In this document: positions 35,106-44,223 of the stretch, in pieces
How positions within the stretch are numbered: position 1 is the first letter of the stretch
Layout of the letters: each line of letters starts with the position of its first letter
NCBI GenBank assembly: GCA_028485475.2
Contig: CP144143.1
Coordinates: 496,001-560,000 of the forward strand
Length of the DNA stretch: 64,000 nt
From: Chitinophagaceae bacterium C216
GTDB taxonomy: Bacteria; Bacteroidota; Bacteroidia; Chitinophagales; Chitinophagaceae
Direction of reading: 5' to 3'
Translations under genes and position numbers: made by a program
Notes under the pieces: generated by a model
Database searches by the model: none
The model's input: only the letters and a program-made list of their open reading frames with translations
Told to the model about the DNA's origin: nothing

Positions 35106-35523
35106 TTGCAGCACAATCTTTACATATACCTTTAGCAACAACTTCCACTTGTGATAGAATATAGCTTTCGGGCAAATGCACTTGCGGCGTTATCACATTA
35201 TCTAAACAATAGGTAGTATTACATCGTTCGCATACAAAATGTATGTGATGGTCATGATGATGGCCCTCGGTACATTCGTTTCTACACAAAGCATATTTCA
35301 CTGAATTATCTGTAGAAGGAATAACATGAATGAGTCCTTTTTCCACAAATGCCTGTAGGGTGCGGTAAATGGTAACTCTATCGAAATGTTCTCCTGTACC
35401 TTTTTCAATATCTGAATGAGCGAGTGCCCCATCGCTATCGAGAAATAACTGCAATATCTTCTGCCTTCCCGGTGTAACGCTGAGGTTACTTGCTCTCAAT
35501 ATGGATGCAGTATCATTCTTCAT
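35092..35523 (-). CDS. Fur-family metal-responsive transcriptional regulator
   Basis: 143-residue DNA-binding repressor. An N-terminal winged helix (TPGRQKILQLF, FDRVTIYRTLQAFVEKGLI) is followed by the metal-binding dimerisation half with a His cluster (HHHDHHIHF), CERC near residue 99 and CKDC near residue 137, the two structural-zinc CxxC pairs. The family includes Fur, Zur and PerR; the residues do not let me choose. It lies five bases downstream of the SCO gene in one operon, which hints at copper or redox-linked control. Confidence 0.9.
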   Translation of the reverse strand: MKNDTASILRASNLSVTPGRQKILQLFLDSDGALAHSDIEKGTGEHFDRVTIYRTLQAFVEKGLIHVIPSTDNSVKYALCRNECTEGHHHDHHIHFVCERCNTTYCLDNVITPQVHLPESYILSQVEVVAKGICKDCAAIKKP

Positions 35524-35528
35524 AAGTG

Positions 35529-36143
35529 CTATAACTTTCGTGTAAGCTCTTTGCGAACATCTTTTATCAGCGCATTCACTTCTTTTTGTTTTAGGCCATC
35601 ATAAATAGCAATCACTTCGCCTTTGCGATTTACCAAGGCCCAAAACTGACTATGTATGAAGTCGTCCTCTATGCTTACCAGATTATTATTTACATCATCT
35701 ATTGAATAACTAAAGCGAGCCATGTTGTATAAGCTGTCTTTCCTGCCTGTAAGAAAAACCCATTTTTGGGTATCCACATTCAGCGAATCAGAGTACACTT
35801 TTAGCCTTTCGGGGGTATCGGTATCCGGATCACATGTATAGGAAAGAATTAAAAAATCGGGTTCGTTTTTCAGCTCGGCATACACTTTTTTCATATTATC
35901 GTTCATCATTGGGCATATACCCGGGCAAGTAGTAAAGAAAAACTCAGCCACGTACACTTTCCCATCTACCTCTTTATTGGTAAACGGTTTTCCATCCTGA
36001 TTGGTAAAGCTAAAAGGTTGTACAATGCTTATGGGTTCCAGTTTTCTGTCGTTATAACCCGGTATAAGCCAGGACACTATAGCATAAAAAATAACGGTTA
36101 GACCCGAAAAAAATACCAGATAATAAATAAGTTTCTTACGCAC
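35529..36143 (-). CDS. SCO1/SenC-family copper chaperone-like protein
   Basis: Membrane-anchored thioredoxin-fold protein with an N-terminal membrane segment (about residues 6-27). The copper motif CxxxC is C73 and C77 (TTCPGICPMM), and the third ligand His is H164 (DFIHSQF). SCO proteins deliver Cu to, or reduce, the CuA site of cytochrome c oxidase. No oxidase genes are in the window. It is co-transcribed with the Fur-family gene, and an exact TAnnTTTG box lies 24 bases upstream. Confidence 0.93.
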   Translation of the reverse strand: MRKKLIYYLVFFSGLTVIFYAIVSWLIPGYNDRKLEPISIVQPFSFTNQDGKPFTNKEVDGKVYVAEFFFTTCPGICPMMNDNMKKVYAELKNEPDFLILSYTCDPDTDTPERLKVYSDSLNVDTQKWVFLTGRKDSLYNMARFSYSIDDVNNNLVSIEDDFIHSQFWALVNRKGEVIAIYDGLKQKEVNALIKDVRKELTRKL

Positions 36144-36166
36144 TTCGATTGCTTTTAATTATGCTG

Positions 36167-36174
36167 CAAAGTTA
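36167..36174 (-). promoter_or_regulatory. -7 promoter box of the SCO/Fur operon
   Basis: TAACTTTG on the minus strand, 24 bases from the start codon, matches TAnnTTTG exactly. Confidence 0.4.
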
Positions 36175-36276
36175 CCACATAGTTGTCAAGTAGCCATTCT
36201 TTTTAACTTTTTGGAAAATCGGCATATATATTGAAATTACTAGATCAATAATTGAAAGGATTTGTAGTGAAGTTGT

Positions 36277-36284
36277 TATTTTTG
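36277..36284 (+). promoter_or_regulatory. Promoter of the ACP-KS-CLF pigment operon
   Basis: TATTTTTG matches the -7 consensus TAnnTTTG and lies 26 bases before the ACP start. ATTG at 36251-36254 stands 22 bases upstream as a possible -33 box. Confidence 0.45.
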
Positions 36285-36309
36285 AGGATTGACATTATAA
36301 AAAAATAAT

Positions 36310-36573
36310 ATGGAAAGAGAAGCGCTGAAACAGCAGGTCAAGGAACAGATTGTCAAGTTTTTAAATCTGAATACCGTAAATCCTGCTGATATTAAAGATG
36401 ACGAACCTTTGTTTGGAGAAGGCCTCGGGCTCGACTCTATCGATTCGATAGAACTGATTGTTATGCTATCAAGAGAATACGGCATCAATATTCAGGACCC
36501 CAAGGAAGGCCGTAAAGTTCTTACCAGCGTAAACACAATGGTCGATTATATTGAGCAGCATCGCACAAAATAA
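36310..36573 (+). CDS. Acyl carrier protein (pigment cluster, copy 1)
   Basis: 87-residue ACP whose Ser43 in GLGLDSIDSIELI is the 4'-phosphopantetheine attachment site. Helix I and the recognition helix II are normal. It is not the housekeeping AcpP: the sequence is close to the second ACP in the window (57792-58064), sharing EQI(V/I)K(F/Q)LNL and GEGLGLDSID-type stretches, as expected for aryl-polyene/flexirubin ACPs. It is first in an operon with a ketosynthase and a chain-length factor. It would carry the growing polyene. Confidence 0.93.
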   Translation: MEREALKQQVKEQIVKFLNLNTVNPADIKDDEPLFGEGLGLDSIDSIELIVMLSREYGINIQDPKEGRKVLTSVNTMVDYIEQHRTK

Positions 36574-37771
36574 TTTTCCATTGAGCAGGGTTGTTGTTAC
36601 AGGAATGGGACTTATCACAGCTGTCGGCGATTCGGCAGCGGCCAACCGCCATGCCCTTATCAATAAGCAAAGTGGTATTGGGAAAGCTACCTATGTGCAG
36701 TCCCGATTTGTGGATATTTTACCATTGGCAGAAGTAAAGCATGCTACAGAGGAGCTTGCTGCTCAACTGAATATTTCTCAGCCGGGTATTACGAGAACCG
36801 ATTTACTGGCCTTATATGCCTTACAACAAGCCATTGCCGATGCCGCCCTCTCCGAAGACTTACTGCAAGAAAAAAGTACGGCACTTGTAAATGCCTGTAC
36901 GGTGGGCGGTATGTGTCTAACGGATATTATGTACGAAGATGCCAATCGGAAAGATGGTAAAGGTTCGGCATATATACACGCCTACTCTAACAGCGCTAAC
37001 ACCACGCTATTACAACAATACTATGCTATTGGCGGGGTCATCAATACGTTTAATACAGCCTGCTCCTCTTCGGCCAATGCTATTATGTACGGAGCCCGCT
37101 TGATTCAGCATGGTTTTGCCGAAAGGGCCATTGTAGGAGGTGTAGACAGCTTATCTAAATTCACTATCAACGGATTTAATGCTTTAATGATATTATCGGA
37201 TGCTCCCTGCCGCCCCTTCGATGCGCATCGAAAGGGTTTAAACCTAGGAGAAGCTGCTGCTTTTCTTGTTTTAGAAAAAGAAGAAGCCGCAAAGCATAAA
37301 AAGGCTTATGCCGAAATAAAAGGCTACGGCAACAGTAATGATGCTTTTCACCCCTCCTCTACATCCGATACAGGAGACGGCCCCTATCTTAGCATGCAGA
37401 GAGCGCTAATTACTGCAGGACTTAAACCTGCTGATATTGACTTTATCAATGCCCACGGAACGGCTACAGAAAACAACGACGAAACGGAAAGTGTGGCAAT
37501 GATAAGGCTTTTCGAAAAGCCTCCTGCATTTGCTAGCACTAAGTCTTTCACTGGACATACCCTCGGAGCGGCCGGAGCTGTGGAAGCAGTGTATAGTGTG
37601 TTGAGCCTATATCATCAAGAAGTATATCCTTCCTTAAATTTTGAAGAGCCTATACCTACTACCCGATTGGTTCCTAACAGAGAATATCAAAAGCAACCCT
37701 TGCGGCACGTAATGTCTAATTCTTTTGGATTTGGCGGCAATTGTACATCCTTGATATTTTCAAAATTGTAA
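36551..37771 (+). CDS. Beta-ketoacyl-ACP synthase (catalytic KS, copy 1)
   Basis: FabF-type condensing enzyme with an intact triad: C171 (NTACSSSAN), H302 (NAHGTATENND) and H336 (SFTGHTLGAAG). The start shown is UUG at 36551, overlapping the ACP by 23 bases; a second UUG at 36581 would give (M)SRVVVTGMG, the usual family N-terminus. I cannot choose between them, though the sister KS at 56551 also has a dozen residues ahead of that strand. It precedes the CLF gene by seven bases, forming a KS-CLF pair as in type II polyketide and aryl-polyene synthases. Confidence 0.92.
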   Translation: MSSIAQNNFPLSRVVVTGMGLITAVGDSAAANRHALINKQSGIGKATYVQSRFVDILPLAEVKHATEELAAQLNISQPGITRTDLLALYALQQAIADAALSEDLLQEKSTALVNACTVGGMCLTDIMYEDANRKDGKGSAYIHAYSNSANTTLLQQYYAIGGVINTFNTACSSSANAIMYGARLIQHGFAERAIVGGVDSLSKFTINGFNALMILSDAPCRPFDAHRKGLNLGEAAAFLVLEKEEAAKHKKAYAEIKGYGNSNDAFHPSSTSDTGDGPYLSMQRALITAGLKPADIDFINAHGTATENNDETESVAMIRLFEKPPAFASTKSFTGHTLGAAGAVEAVYSVLSLYHQEVYPSLNFEEPIPTTRLVPNREYQKQPLRHVMSNSFGFGGNCTSLIFSKL

Positions 37772-37778
37772 ACAGTAC

Positions 37779-38810
37779 ATGTATATTCATCAATATACCT
37801 GCATATCGCCACAACAAAAAGACGAAAACGTCAATCTGGAACATATTGTACCGTCGCAAGATGGTAAATATCTTGCCCAAGAACCCGTATTGCAAGGTGT
37901 ACCGCCGGGCATGGTGCGCCGCATGAGCAAATCGGTAAGGATTGGTATTGGCGCCGGGCTGCCGCTGATAAAAGATAATAAACCCAATGGCATTATCATA
38001 GGAACCGCCAATGGCGGCATGGAAGACTGCATTAAATTTTTAAATCAGATAATAGATTTCGAAGAAGGGCTGCTAACTCCAGGTAGCTTTGTACAAGGTA
38101 CGCCCAATGCCATTGCTGGACAATTGAGCTTGATTACCAAAAATCAAAACTATAATGCTACTCATGTGCATAACGGATTGTCCTTTGAGAATGCATTGCT
38201 AGATGCGTTTATGCTGATAAAAGACAATCCTCAAACATCTTATTTGCTGGGGGGCGTAGATGAAATTTCATCTTATAATTATAACATTGAAACGCTGGGA
38301 GGGTGGTATGATACCAGACTTACCAATGAAAACTTGTACATGGCCCAATTGCCCGCTACCATTGCCGGAGAAGGAGCCTCCATGTTTATGGTGAGCGGTG
38401 TGCCCCACAATGCGGTGGCACGAGTATCCGCCATAGAGTTTTTTCATGCTACTGATGCTACATATGTACAACAGCGCGTGGCTGATTTTTTGAAACAGCA
38501 TGATGTAGCCCTAAATGAAACTATTTTTATCAGCGGTGAAAACGGAGATGTTCGCGCGTTACCGTTTTATGAACATTGCGAAGCAATATTAGACACTTCC
38601 ATCCCTATTATTCGATTTAAACACATTGTAGGAGAGTACCCCACAGCTATAGCATACGGTTTGTGGCTGGCTTGTCACATGCTGCAAACACAACAACCCC
38701 TTCCTACTCATTTTTACAAAAGAAAAGGGACCGATATTCCCATTAAAAACTTTCTATTATACAACCAATATCACGGCAAACAGCACAGCTTAATGCTGGT
38801 TACTGGATAA
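37779..38810 (+). CDS. Chain-length-factor-like ketosynthase homologue (copy 1)
   Basis: 343-residue thiolase-fold protein without KS catalytic residues. The nucleophile position, with the KS sequence NTACSSSANAI aligned to ATHVHNGLSFENAL, carries H131 instead of Cys. The HGT motif is replaced by ISGENGD (about 251-257), and the GHT motif by GEYPTA (285-290). It would pair with the KS just upstream and set chain length or tunnel shape. Its last 11 bases overlap, tail to tail, the metallophosphoesterase gene. Together with 45346-46380 it defines a paralogue family. Confidence 0.85.
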   Translation: MYIHQYTCISPQQKDENVNLEHIVPSQDGKYLAQEPVLQGVPPGMVRRMSKSVRIGIGAGLPLIKDNKPNGIIIGTANGGMEDCIKFLNQIIDFEEGLLTPGSFVQGTPNAIAGQLSLITKNQNYNATHVHNGLSFENALLDAFMLIKDNPQTSYLLGGVDEISSYNYNIETLGGWYDTRLTNENLYMAQLPATIAGEGASMFMVSGVPHNAVARVSAIEFFHATDATYVQQRVADFLKQHDVALNETIFISGENGDVRALPFYEHCEAILDTSIPIIRFKHIVGEYPTAIAYGLWLACHMLQTQQPLPTHFYKRKGTDIPIKNFLLYNQYHGKQHSLMLVTG

Positions 38811-39894
38811 GATCGGCCAACAGTCGTTCTTCAAGGATGATGCGTGAAGGAGGTTCTGCTTTGTTTTGCCATTTTATCAAGCGGATATAACCTTCTTCCA
38901 GTTCTATTCCCGTTATATCACCATCCGAATAACAACAACAGCCTGTATTAAAATAGGTGGGTACAATTTTAGTGTAATCTTCATCAAGCGTATCAAACCG
39001 CCTCTCATACTTCTTTATTTCATCATTGATTTTGGCAAGCGCATCCTCGTCCTGTTGCGATTCGGCAAACTTCATTTTCCGATGGAGGCGCTCCAGATGC
39101 GTTAACGATTCAAAAACGGGTTGATGGGTATGTCCCGTAATGAGTATCATATTCTGTTGCGTAGCGCTCCATTGATACATAATTTCATTGTGAATCGTTT
39201 TTTTATACGCATCGTTCGATGGCTCATTGGGATTAATCCGCAAAAATGCCTGTAGCGGAGCCCAGATGCGGGCTATAAAAAACTTGGCAAACCAGCTACC
39301 GTCGCTATTGGAATCGCCCTGGTGCCCATGCGTACAAAATATATGCAGAGGCTTTCCCTTCACCTCCATCTGCAAAACGGCCCCTTCATATATGGGCACT
39401 TCACTACCATAAATCGTTCTCAATTCTAAGGAAGCCAAAGGATCGTTCGCCCAATACAAATCATGATTTCCGAAGATCTTAATGAATGCTTTACGTTCTA
39501 AAAACCTTCTTTCGGCTTCAAAAGTATTGGCATATGCTTTCTTTACTTGCCAGAAAAGGTTTTCCCAAAGTTCTTCACTATCTCCCAGTGCTATAAAACA
39601 AAACTTTTTTTGCTCATAATACTCCAAAGCTGCCATGTAGCTTTTTTCGGATGCTACAAAATCGTCTGCACCATTTCTATTACCTTTATGCTGATCTGAA
39701 AAAATAATAAAGCGGTCTCTAAACGGGTCTATTGGAATAAAAGGTCCTTTCTTGCCTGGATCTTCAATAATATCGTTATACAGCTTTGAAAGTGCATGAT
39801 AAATCCTGTCTTTATCCGGCCGAGAAGAGAACTTTTCGGAAAGCCAGAGAATGGGTTTTCGGAGCAGCTGCTGCAGGAGCGTACGCATAATCAA
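38800..39894 (-). CDS. Calcineurin-like metallophosphoesterase
   Basis: 364-residue cytosolic phosphoesterase with the dimetal motifs in order: FSDQHKGN (D-x-H), LGDSEELWEN, GNHDLYW, CTHGHQGD and TGHTHQP. A C-terminal region with a charged helix (HRKMKFAESQQDEDALAKI) is added. The substrate is unknown. It is monocistronic and overlaps the pigment CLF gene end to end, so it probably belongs to the neighbourhood by chance. Confidence 0.88.
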   Translation of the reverse strand: MIMRTLLQQLLRKPILWLSEKFSSRPDKDRIYHALSKLYNDIIEDPGKKGPFIPIDPFRDRFIIFSDQHKGNRNGADDFVASEKSYMAALEYYEQKKFCFIALGDSEELWENLFWQVKKAYANTFEAERRFLERKAFIKIFGNHDLYWANDPLASLELRTIYGSEVPIYEGAVLQMEVKGKPLHIFCTHGHQGDSNSDGSWFAKFFIARIWAPLQAFLRINPNEPSNDAYKKTIHNEIMYQWSATQQNMILITGHTHQPVFESLTHLERLHRKMKFAESQQDEDALAKINDEIKKYERRFDTLDEDYTKIVPTYFNTGCCCYSDGDITGIELEEGYIRLIKWQNKAEPPSRIILEERLLADLIQ

Positions 39895-40093
39895 AAATAA
39901 GAACCCCTCGGTTTAATAATGCACCTCGTTTGCACATTGCTCGCTATACCAGTGCCCCAGCTATAAACCATAGCTCATTCTTTCTCAATGAAAATCCGTA
40001 GCAATACAACAATAAATTTTCGTAAACGGCTGCAATCGGGGAATATATCTGTTTCAGATTAGGGTATAATGGATTTTAATAAACATTCACCAA

Positions 40094-40309
40094 TTAAAAA
40101 ACCGGTCCGTAGCGCAATTTTTTATTACGCTTTGAAGGATACTTATCGGGAAAGATAATATCATGAGCAAGCTCATATCCTTCTTCTGAAGCTGCAGAAA
40201 GTCTTTCAAACGCCCTACGTCTGCGTCTTTCACAAACCTCTTTAGCAACAGCCGCAGCTGCCAGTCCTAATACAATCGCTAATCCCAATACTGTATACTT
40301 CTTCTTCAT
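40094..40309 (-). CDS. Small membrane-anchored protein, unknown
   Basis: 71 residues: one N-terminal membrane segment or uncleaved signal (residues 5-22, LGLAIVLGLAAAAVA) followed by a very basic stretch (ERRRRRAFERL) and a charged tail. The layout resembles small YtxH-like envelope-stress proteins but is too short to assign. It stands alone between the phosphoesterase and an esterase. Confidence 0.55.
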   Translation of the reverse strand: MKKKYTVLGLAIVLGLAAAAVAKEVCERRRRRAFERLSAASEEGYELAHDIIFPDKYPSKRNKKLRYGPVF

Positions 40310-40523
40310 TCAATAAATCTTTACACGATAAACAAAATAACTTACTCAGCAAACAAGAAATAAGGATGGTTTATCACAAAAACCGATATATGATAATGCA
40401 GGCATATATCGGAGTCAGGCCCTACCAAATTTACTTAAAAAAACGCATCAAACCATCAACATAAGCGTCTTTTTTCATAGGGCATTTCTTACCCATATAA
40501 CAAATTTTAGGAGTGTTGGTTCG

Positions 40524-41312
40524 TTATTTTCTTTTACAGCTGAAAAGCCATGGAAGTAGCTCGGGTTCGGCAAATGTGGCATCCCAGCTATTGTGATTAG
40601 TTTCCGGATATAACGTAAACTTAACATCTACTTTTTGGCTCTTCATAGCAGTCACCATTGCTTCAGAGTATTTCGGTGGTACAACATCATCTTTTGCTCC
40701 GTGAAACACCCACCATTTTACCGATTTTAAATTTTTAGCAATAATAGGATTAGCACCGCCACAGATAGGTACTGCAGCAGCAAACAAATCGGGTTTTCTG
40801 TTTACCAGTTCAAAGGTTCCCATACCTCCCATACTTAATCCCATTACATATACCTGCTTTTTTTGAATAGGATACTGCACCATTAACTGCTCTAGCAATC
40901 CCATTACAAGTTTCATAGCTACTGTAGGCGTTCCACCATCCTCAAAGTCAAAGCGACGGCCGTTTTCATCACTGCTTATTTTTACATTACTCCAGAAGGA
41001 CGCTCTACTACATTGCGGAAATACAACGATGGCCGGAAATTGGCTACGATTTTCTTTTTGGAGAAATAATGCTGCTCCATGAGTGAGTTGTTTCTCATTA
41101 TCACTACCACGTTCTCCCGCCCCGTGTAAAAACAGCACCAGCGGATATTTCTTGCTGGCATCGTAATTTTCAGGTAACAACACACGATAAGGTAAGGTGT
41201 CGCTTCCCTGAACAAAAGAATGTTTTTCAAATAGCTCAAACTGCTGAGCCTGTAATCCAGTCCATGACAACAGCAAACAAGGAAGGACTAGTAGCAATGC
41301 AATCTTTTTCAT
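40524..41312 (-). CDS. Secreted esterase of the prolyl-oligopeptidase/polyhydroxybutyrate-depolymerase-like type
   Basis: 262-residue exported alpha/beta hydrolase (signal peptide residues 1-22). LFLHGAGERGSDN forms the oxyanion segment, GLSMGGMGTFE (about residues 150-160) carries the nucleophile Ser, VFHGAKDDVVPP the Asp and the C-terminal TNHNSWDATF the His. This set is typical of predicted peptidase or feruloyl/acetyl-esterase-like enzymes, often from carbohydrate utilisation. Specificity is unknown. It is monocistronic. Confidence 0.85.
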   Translation of the reverse strand: MKKIALLLVLPCLLLSWTGLQAQQFELFEKHSFVQGSDTLPYRVLLPENYDASKKYPLVLFLHGAGERGSDNEKQLTHGAALFLQKENRSQFPAIVVFPQCSRASFWSNVKISSDENGRRFDFEDGGTPTVAMKLVMGLLEQLMVQYPIQKKQVYVMGLSMGGMGTFELVNRKPDLFAAAVPICGGANPIIAKNLKSVKWWVFHGAKDDVVPPKYSEAMVTAMKSQKVDVKFTLYPETNHNSWDATFAEPELLPWLFSCKRK

Positions 41313-41466
41313 ATTTCAAATTTTGATAATCGAAATAAATATCACCCTATTACTCTTAAGGCAAACAGTGTACCGATTCTTTCGATGGTTATTGCAATTT
41401 AATTTGCATTCTGCATAATTATACGAATATTCCCAATTTCATACGGTCTTAACATTCTCAGACAAT

Positions 41467-41474
41467 TATCTTTG
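41467..41474 (+). promoter_or_regulatory. -7 promoter box of the aldo/keto reductase operon
   Basis: TATCTTTG, an exact TAnnTTTG match, ends 41 bases before the start codon. Confidence 0.4.
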
Positions 41475-41514
41475 TGGGAATCTCTCAACTTACAAAATCT
41501 GAGCACGTAGTTAT

Positions 41515-42528
41515 ATGAATATCGATATACCTAAGGTGATATCCGGAACCAGTCTACTGGGCAATCTTTACAGAGAACTACCACATGATGCAAAAAAGGC
41601 CATTGTGGCTGCTTATATAGAAGCTTGTGAGGGGACACCCATGTTTGATTGTGCCGGTAAATATGGCGCCGGTTTGGCTCTGGAATCACTGGGCAAATGC
41701 TTAAAAGAGCTAGCGGTTGAGAAAAACAAAGTACTTATCAGCAATAAACTAGCTTGGGTAAGAAAACCTCTAACCACACCCGAACCTATGTTTGAACGAG
41801 GTATCTGGCACAATCTCACCCATGACGCGGAACAAAACATCAGTTACAAAGGCATTTTACGCTGTTTTGAAGAGGGGAATGAACTATTGGGTGATTATAG
41901 GGCACAAATAGTTTCGGTACATGACCCGGATGAATACCTCGCAGCAGCTAAGGACGAAAACGATTATAAAAAACGATACAATGATATCATTGAAGCTTAT
42001 CAGGCCTTGGTCGAATTGAAAAATAAGGGAATGGTAACAGGTGTAGGCATTGGTGCCAAAGACTGGAAAGCCATACAGTTGATATCAAAAGATATTCAGC
42101 TGGATTGGGTAATGATAGCCAATAGCTATACAATTTATAGCCATCCAAAAGAATTGATAGATTTTATAGCCTGGCTGCATCAACAAGGTATTACGATTAT
42201 CAATTCCGCAGTTTTTCACGGCGGATTTCTGATGGGCAGTGATTATTTCAATTATGTACAGCTGAATAAAGATCTTCCTGAACATAAAAAGTATTACGAC
42301 TGGCGCGATCGGTTCTTTACACTGTGTAAAGCCTACAATGTCGAACCAGCAGCAGCAGCTATTTACTTTGCCCTTCATGTACCGGGAATAAAAAGTATTG
42401 CGTTGAACAGTAGTAATCCCGATCGGGTAAGACAAAACATCGCTATGGCTAATATTGAAATTCCGAGAGATTTCTGGAACAGAATGAAAGAAGATGGCCT
42501 GATCGATGAAGATTATCCTTATTTATAA
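41515..42528 (+). CDS. Aldo/keto reductase (aldose 1-dehydrogenase-like)
   Basis: 337-residue TIM-barrel oxidoreductase using NAD(P)H. The start IPKVISGTSLLGNLYRELP and FDCAGKYGAG (catalytic Asp and Tyr region), LISNKLAW (Lys) and VSVHDPDEY (in place of the usual HxxD) follow the family order. This type includes D-threo-aldose 1-dehydrogenases acting on L-fucose or L-galactose. The neighbouring alcohol dehydrogenase and the TetR-like gene run in the same direction (32- and 44-base gaps), which makes a small sugar or aldehyde oxidation operon. The substrate is inference. Confidence 0.85.
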   Translation: MNIDIPKVISGTSLLGNLYRELPHDAKKAIVAAYIEACEGTPMFDCAGKYGAGLALESLGKCLKELAVEKNKVLISNKLAWVRKPLTTPEPMFERGIWHNLTHDAEQNISYKGILRCFEEGNELLGDYRAQIVSVHDPDEYLAAAKDENDYKKRYNDIIEAYQALVELKNKGMVTGVGIGAKDWKAIQLISKDIQLDWVMIANSYTIYSHPKELIDFIAWLHQQGITIINSAVFHGGFLMGSDYFNYVQLNKDLPEHKKYYDWRDRFFTLCKAYNVEPAAAAIYFALHVPGIKSIALNSSNPDRVRQNIAMANIEIPRDFWNRMKEDGLIDEDYPYL

Positions 42529-42560
42529 TTCCTTATAAAAATATTGCGCAAAAGACAAAA

Positions 42561-43571
42561 ATGAAAACATTAATCTGCTCCGCTCCTCGACAATTTGAAT
42601 ACGCACAAATTCCAGAACCGGAACCCATAAAAAATCATGCAATCATCAAAATAAAACGTGTAGGTATTTGCGGTACCGATTTGCACGCCTACGAAGGTAC
42701 TCAGCCTTTTTTCAGCTACCCACGCATTTTAGGCCACGAGCTTTCTGGAGAAATCGTGGCGTGTGATGATACAGCATTCAAAATAGGAGACGCTGTTACG
42801 ATTATGCCCTATTTTAGTTGTGGTAGCTGTATTGCCTGTCGTCGCGGTAAACCCAACTGTTGTGCACAAATCAACGTTTTTGGTGTGCATATCGACGGCG
42901 GTATGAAAGAATACATATCAGTCCCAACCCAATATCTCATCCACGGCGAAGGTTTAAATTATGATGAGTTAGCCCTGGTAGAACCACTTGCTATTGGTGC
43001 ACATGGGGTGAGAAGAGCGGGTTTACAACCCGAAGATTTTGTTCTCGTAATCGGTGCGGGACCCATAGGTATCGGAACGATGGAGTTAGCTGCCGTATCC
43101 GGCGCAAAAGTGATTGCATTAGATATTAATGAAACCCGACTGAAGTTCTGTAAAGAGCAGCTTGGTGTACATGCTACGATCAATGCAACGGACAATAATG
43201 CATTGGAACAAATAAAAGCACTCACTAACAATGATATGCCTACTACAGTTATTGATGCAACAGGCAACCTCAAAGCCATTAATAACGGCATTCATTATCT
43301 AGCCCACGGAGGTAATTATGTGCTGATCGGTTTACAAAAAGAAGCTTTTTCTTTTAGTCATCCAGAATTTCATAAAAGAGAAACTACGCTCATGAGCAGC
43401 CGCAACGCTACCAAAGAAGATTTTAAATTTGTAATTGCAAACCTGAAAGCAGGAAAAATTAATCCGAAAAATTATATAACACATACTGTAACCTTCGACG
43501 AAGTGAAGGAGCATTTTGAATCTTGGTTACGCCCAGAAACAGGCGTTATTAAAGCCATGGTGCATTTGTAA
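42561..43571 (+). CDS. Zinc-dependent medium-chain alcohol/polyol dehydrogenase
   Basis: 336-residue NAD(P)-dependent dehydrogenase. The catalytic zinc ligands fall in GICGTDLH (Cys and following residues) and GHELSGE (His, Glu). The structural zinc Cys cluster is CGSCIACRRGKPNCC, and the Rossmann motif is GAGPIGIGTME near residue 168. The sequence resembles sorbitol, L-idonate, threonine or L-galactonate dehydrogenases. It forms one operon with the aldo/keto reductase, consistent with sequential oxidation of one sugar. Confidence 0.9.
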   Translation: MKTLICSAPRQFEYAQIPEPEPIKNHAIIKIKRVGICGTDLHAYEGTQPFFSYPRILGHELSGEIVACDDTAFKIGDAVTIMPYFSCGSCIACRRGKPNCCAQINVFGVHIDGGMKEYISVPTQYLIHGEGLNYDELALVEPLAIGAHGVRRAGLQPEDFVLVIGAGPIGIGTMELAAVSGAKVIALDINETRLKFCKEQLGVHATINATDNNALEQIKALTNNDMPTTVIDATGNLKAINNGIHYLAHGGNYVLIGLQKEAFSFSHPEFHKRETTLMSSRNATKEDFKFVIANLKAGKINPKNYITHTVTFDEVKEHFESWLRPETGVIKAMVHL

Positions 43572-43603
43572 TAATTTCATTGACTTCATTGGTATAAAAA
43601 AGT

Positions 43604-43611
43604 TAGTTTTG
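43604..43611 (+). promoter_or_regulatory. -7 promoter box before the TetR-like gene
   Basis: TAGTTTTG matches TAnnTTTG and ends only five bases before the ATG. ATTG at 43579-43582 lies 21 bases upstream as a -33 box. This suggests an own, nearly leaderless transcript for the regulator. Confidence 0.4.
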
Positions 43612-43615
43612 GCCT

Positions 43616-44203
43616 ATGGATACCGTTGATCGCAAAAGGTCTGCAAAAAAGGAACTCATTCTTAAAACGGCGGCAACAATGTTTCGAGAACGAGGTTTTG
43701 CTGCCAGCTCCATGCGCGATCTGGCAGAGAAAATCGGCATTGAAGCAGCCAGCCTGTACAACCATATTCAGTCCAAGGCTCAAATCTTGGAAGAGATCAT
43801 CACCGGCGTAGCAGAACTGTGCAAAAACCATCTAATCAATATCGACAAAAACAATAGCACTTCGCTGCAAAAGATCGAATCTTTAATACGCTTCCACACC
43901 AACATGATGATTCATCATTTCGAAGAGTACTCCGTAATGGTGAACGAATGGATGCATCTCGAAAAGGACAAACTTAATCTGTTTGCACAAGCAAGAAGAG
44001 AGTATGTAAAACGTATGGAAGCGATCGTGCAGGAGGGCATTGATAAAGGAGAATTAAAGCCTATAATGCCTTATGTAGTAGTATTGAATATTCTGTCTGC
44101 TGTAAGAGGATTGGAATTCTGGCATCGTAGTGCAAAAAGTCATTCTGCAAAAGAGATAGAAGAGAACATGGTAGCACACCTGATTGGCGGCATCAAAAGA
44201 TAA
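43616..44203 (+). CDS. TetR/AcrR-family transcriptional regulator
   Basis: 195-residue regulator. The N-terminal helix-turn-helix covers residues about 8-55 (ELILKTAATMFRERGFAASSMRDLAEKIG...SLYNHIQSKAQILEEI). The C-terminal ligand-binding part is of the FadR/BdcR-like kind with EEYSVMVNEWMHLEKD. In many bacteria this subtype governs fatty-acid or acyl-CoA genes. Here it may control the two dehydrogenases upstream or the convergent pigment operon. It ends 20 bases from the dehydratase stop without a terminator between. Confidence 0.88.
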   Translation: MDTVDRKRSAKKELILKTAATMFRERGFAASSMRDLAEKIGIEAASLYNHIQSKAQILEEIITGVAELCKNHLINIDKNNSTSLQKIESLIRFHTNMMIHHFEEYSVMVNEWMHLEKDKLNLFAQARREYVKRMEAIVQEGIDKGELKPIMPYVVVLNILSAVRGLEFWHRSAKSHSAKEIEENMVAHLIGGIKR

Positions 44204-44223
44204 TGTCTTTACTGTGAAGACCT

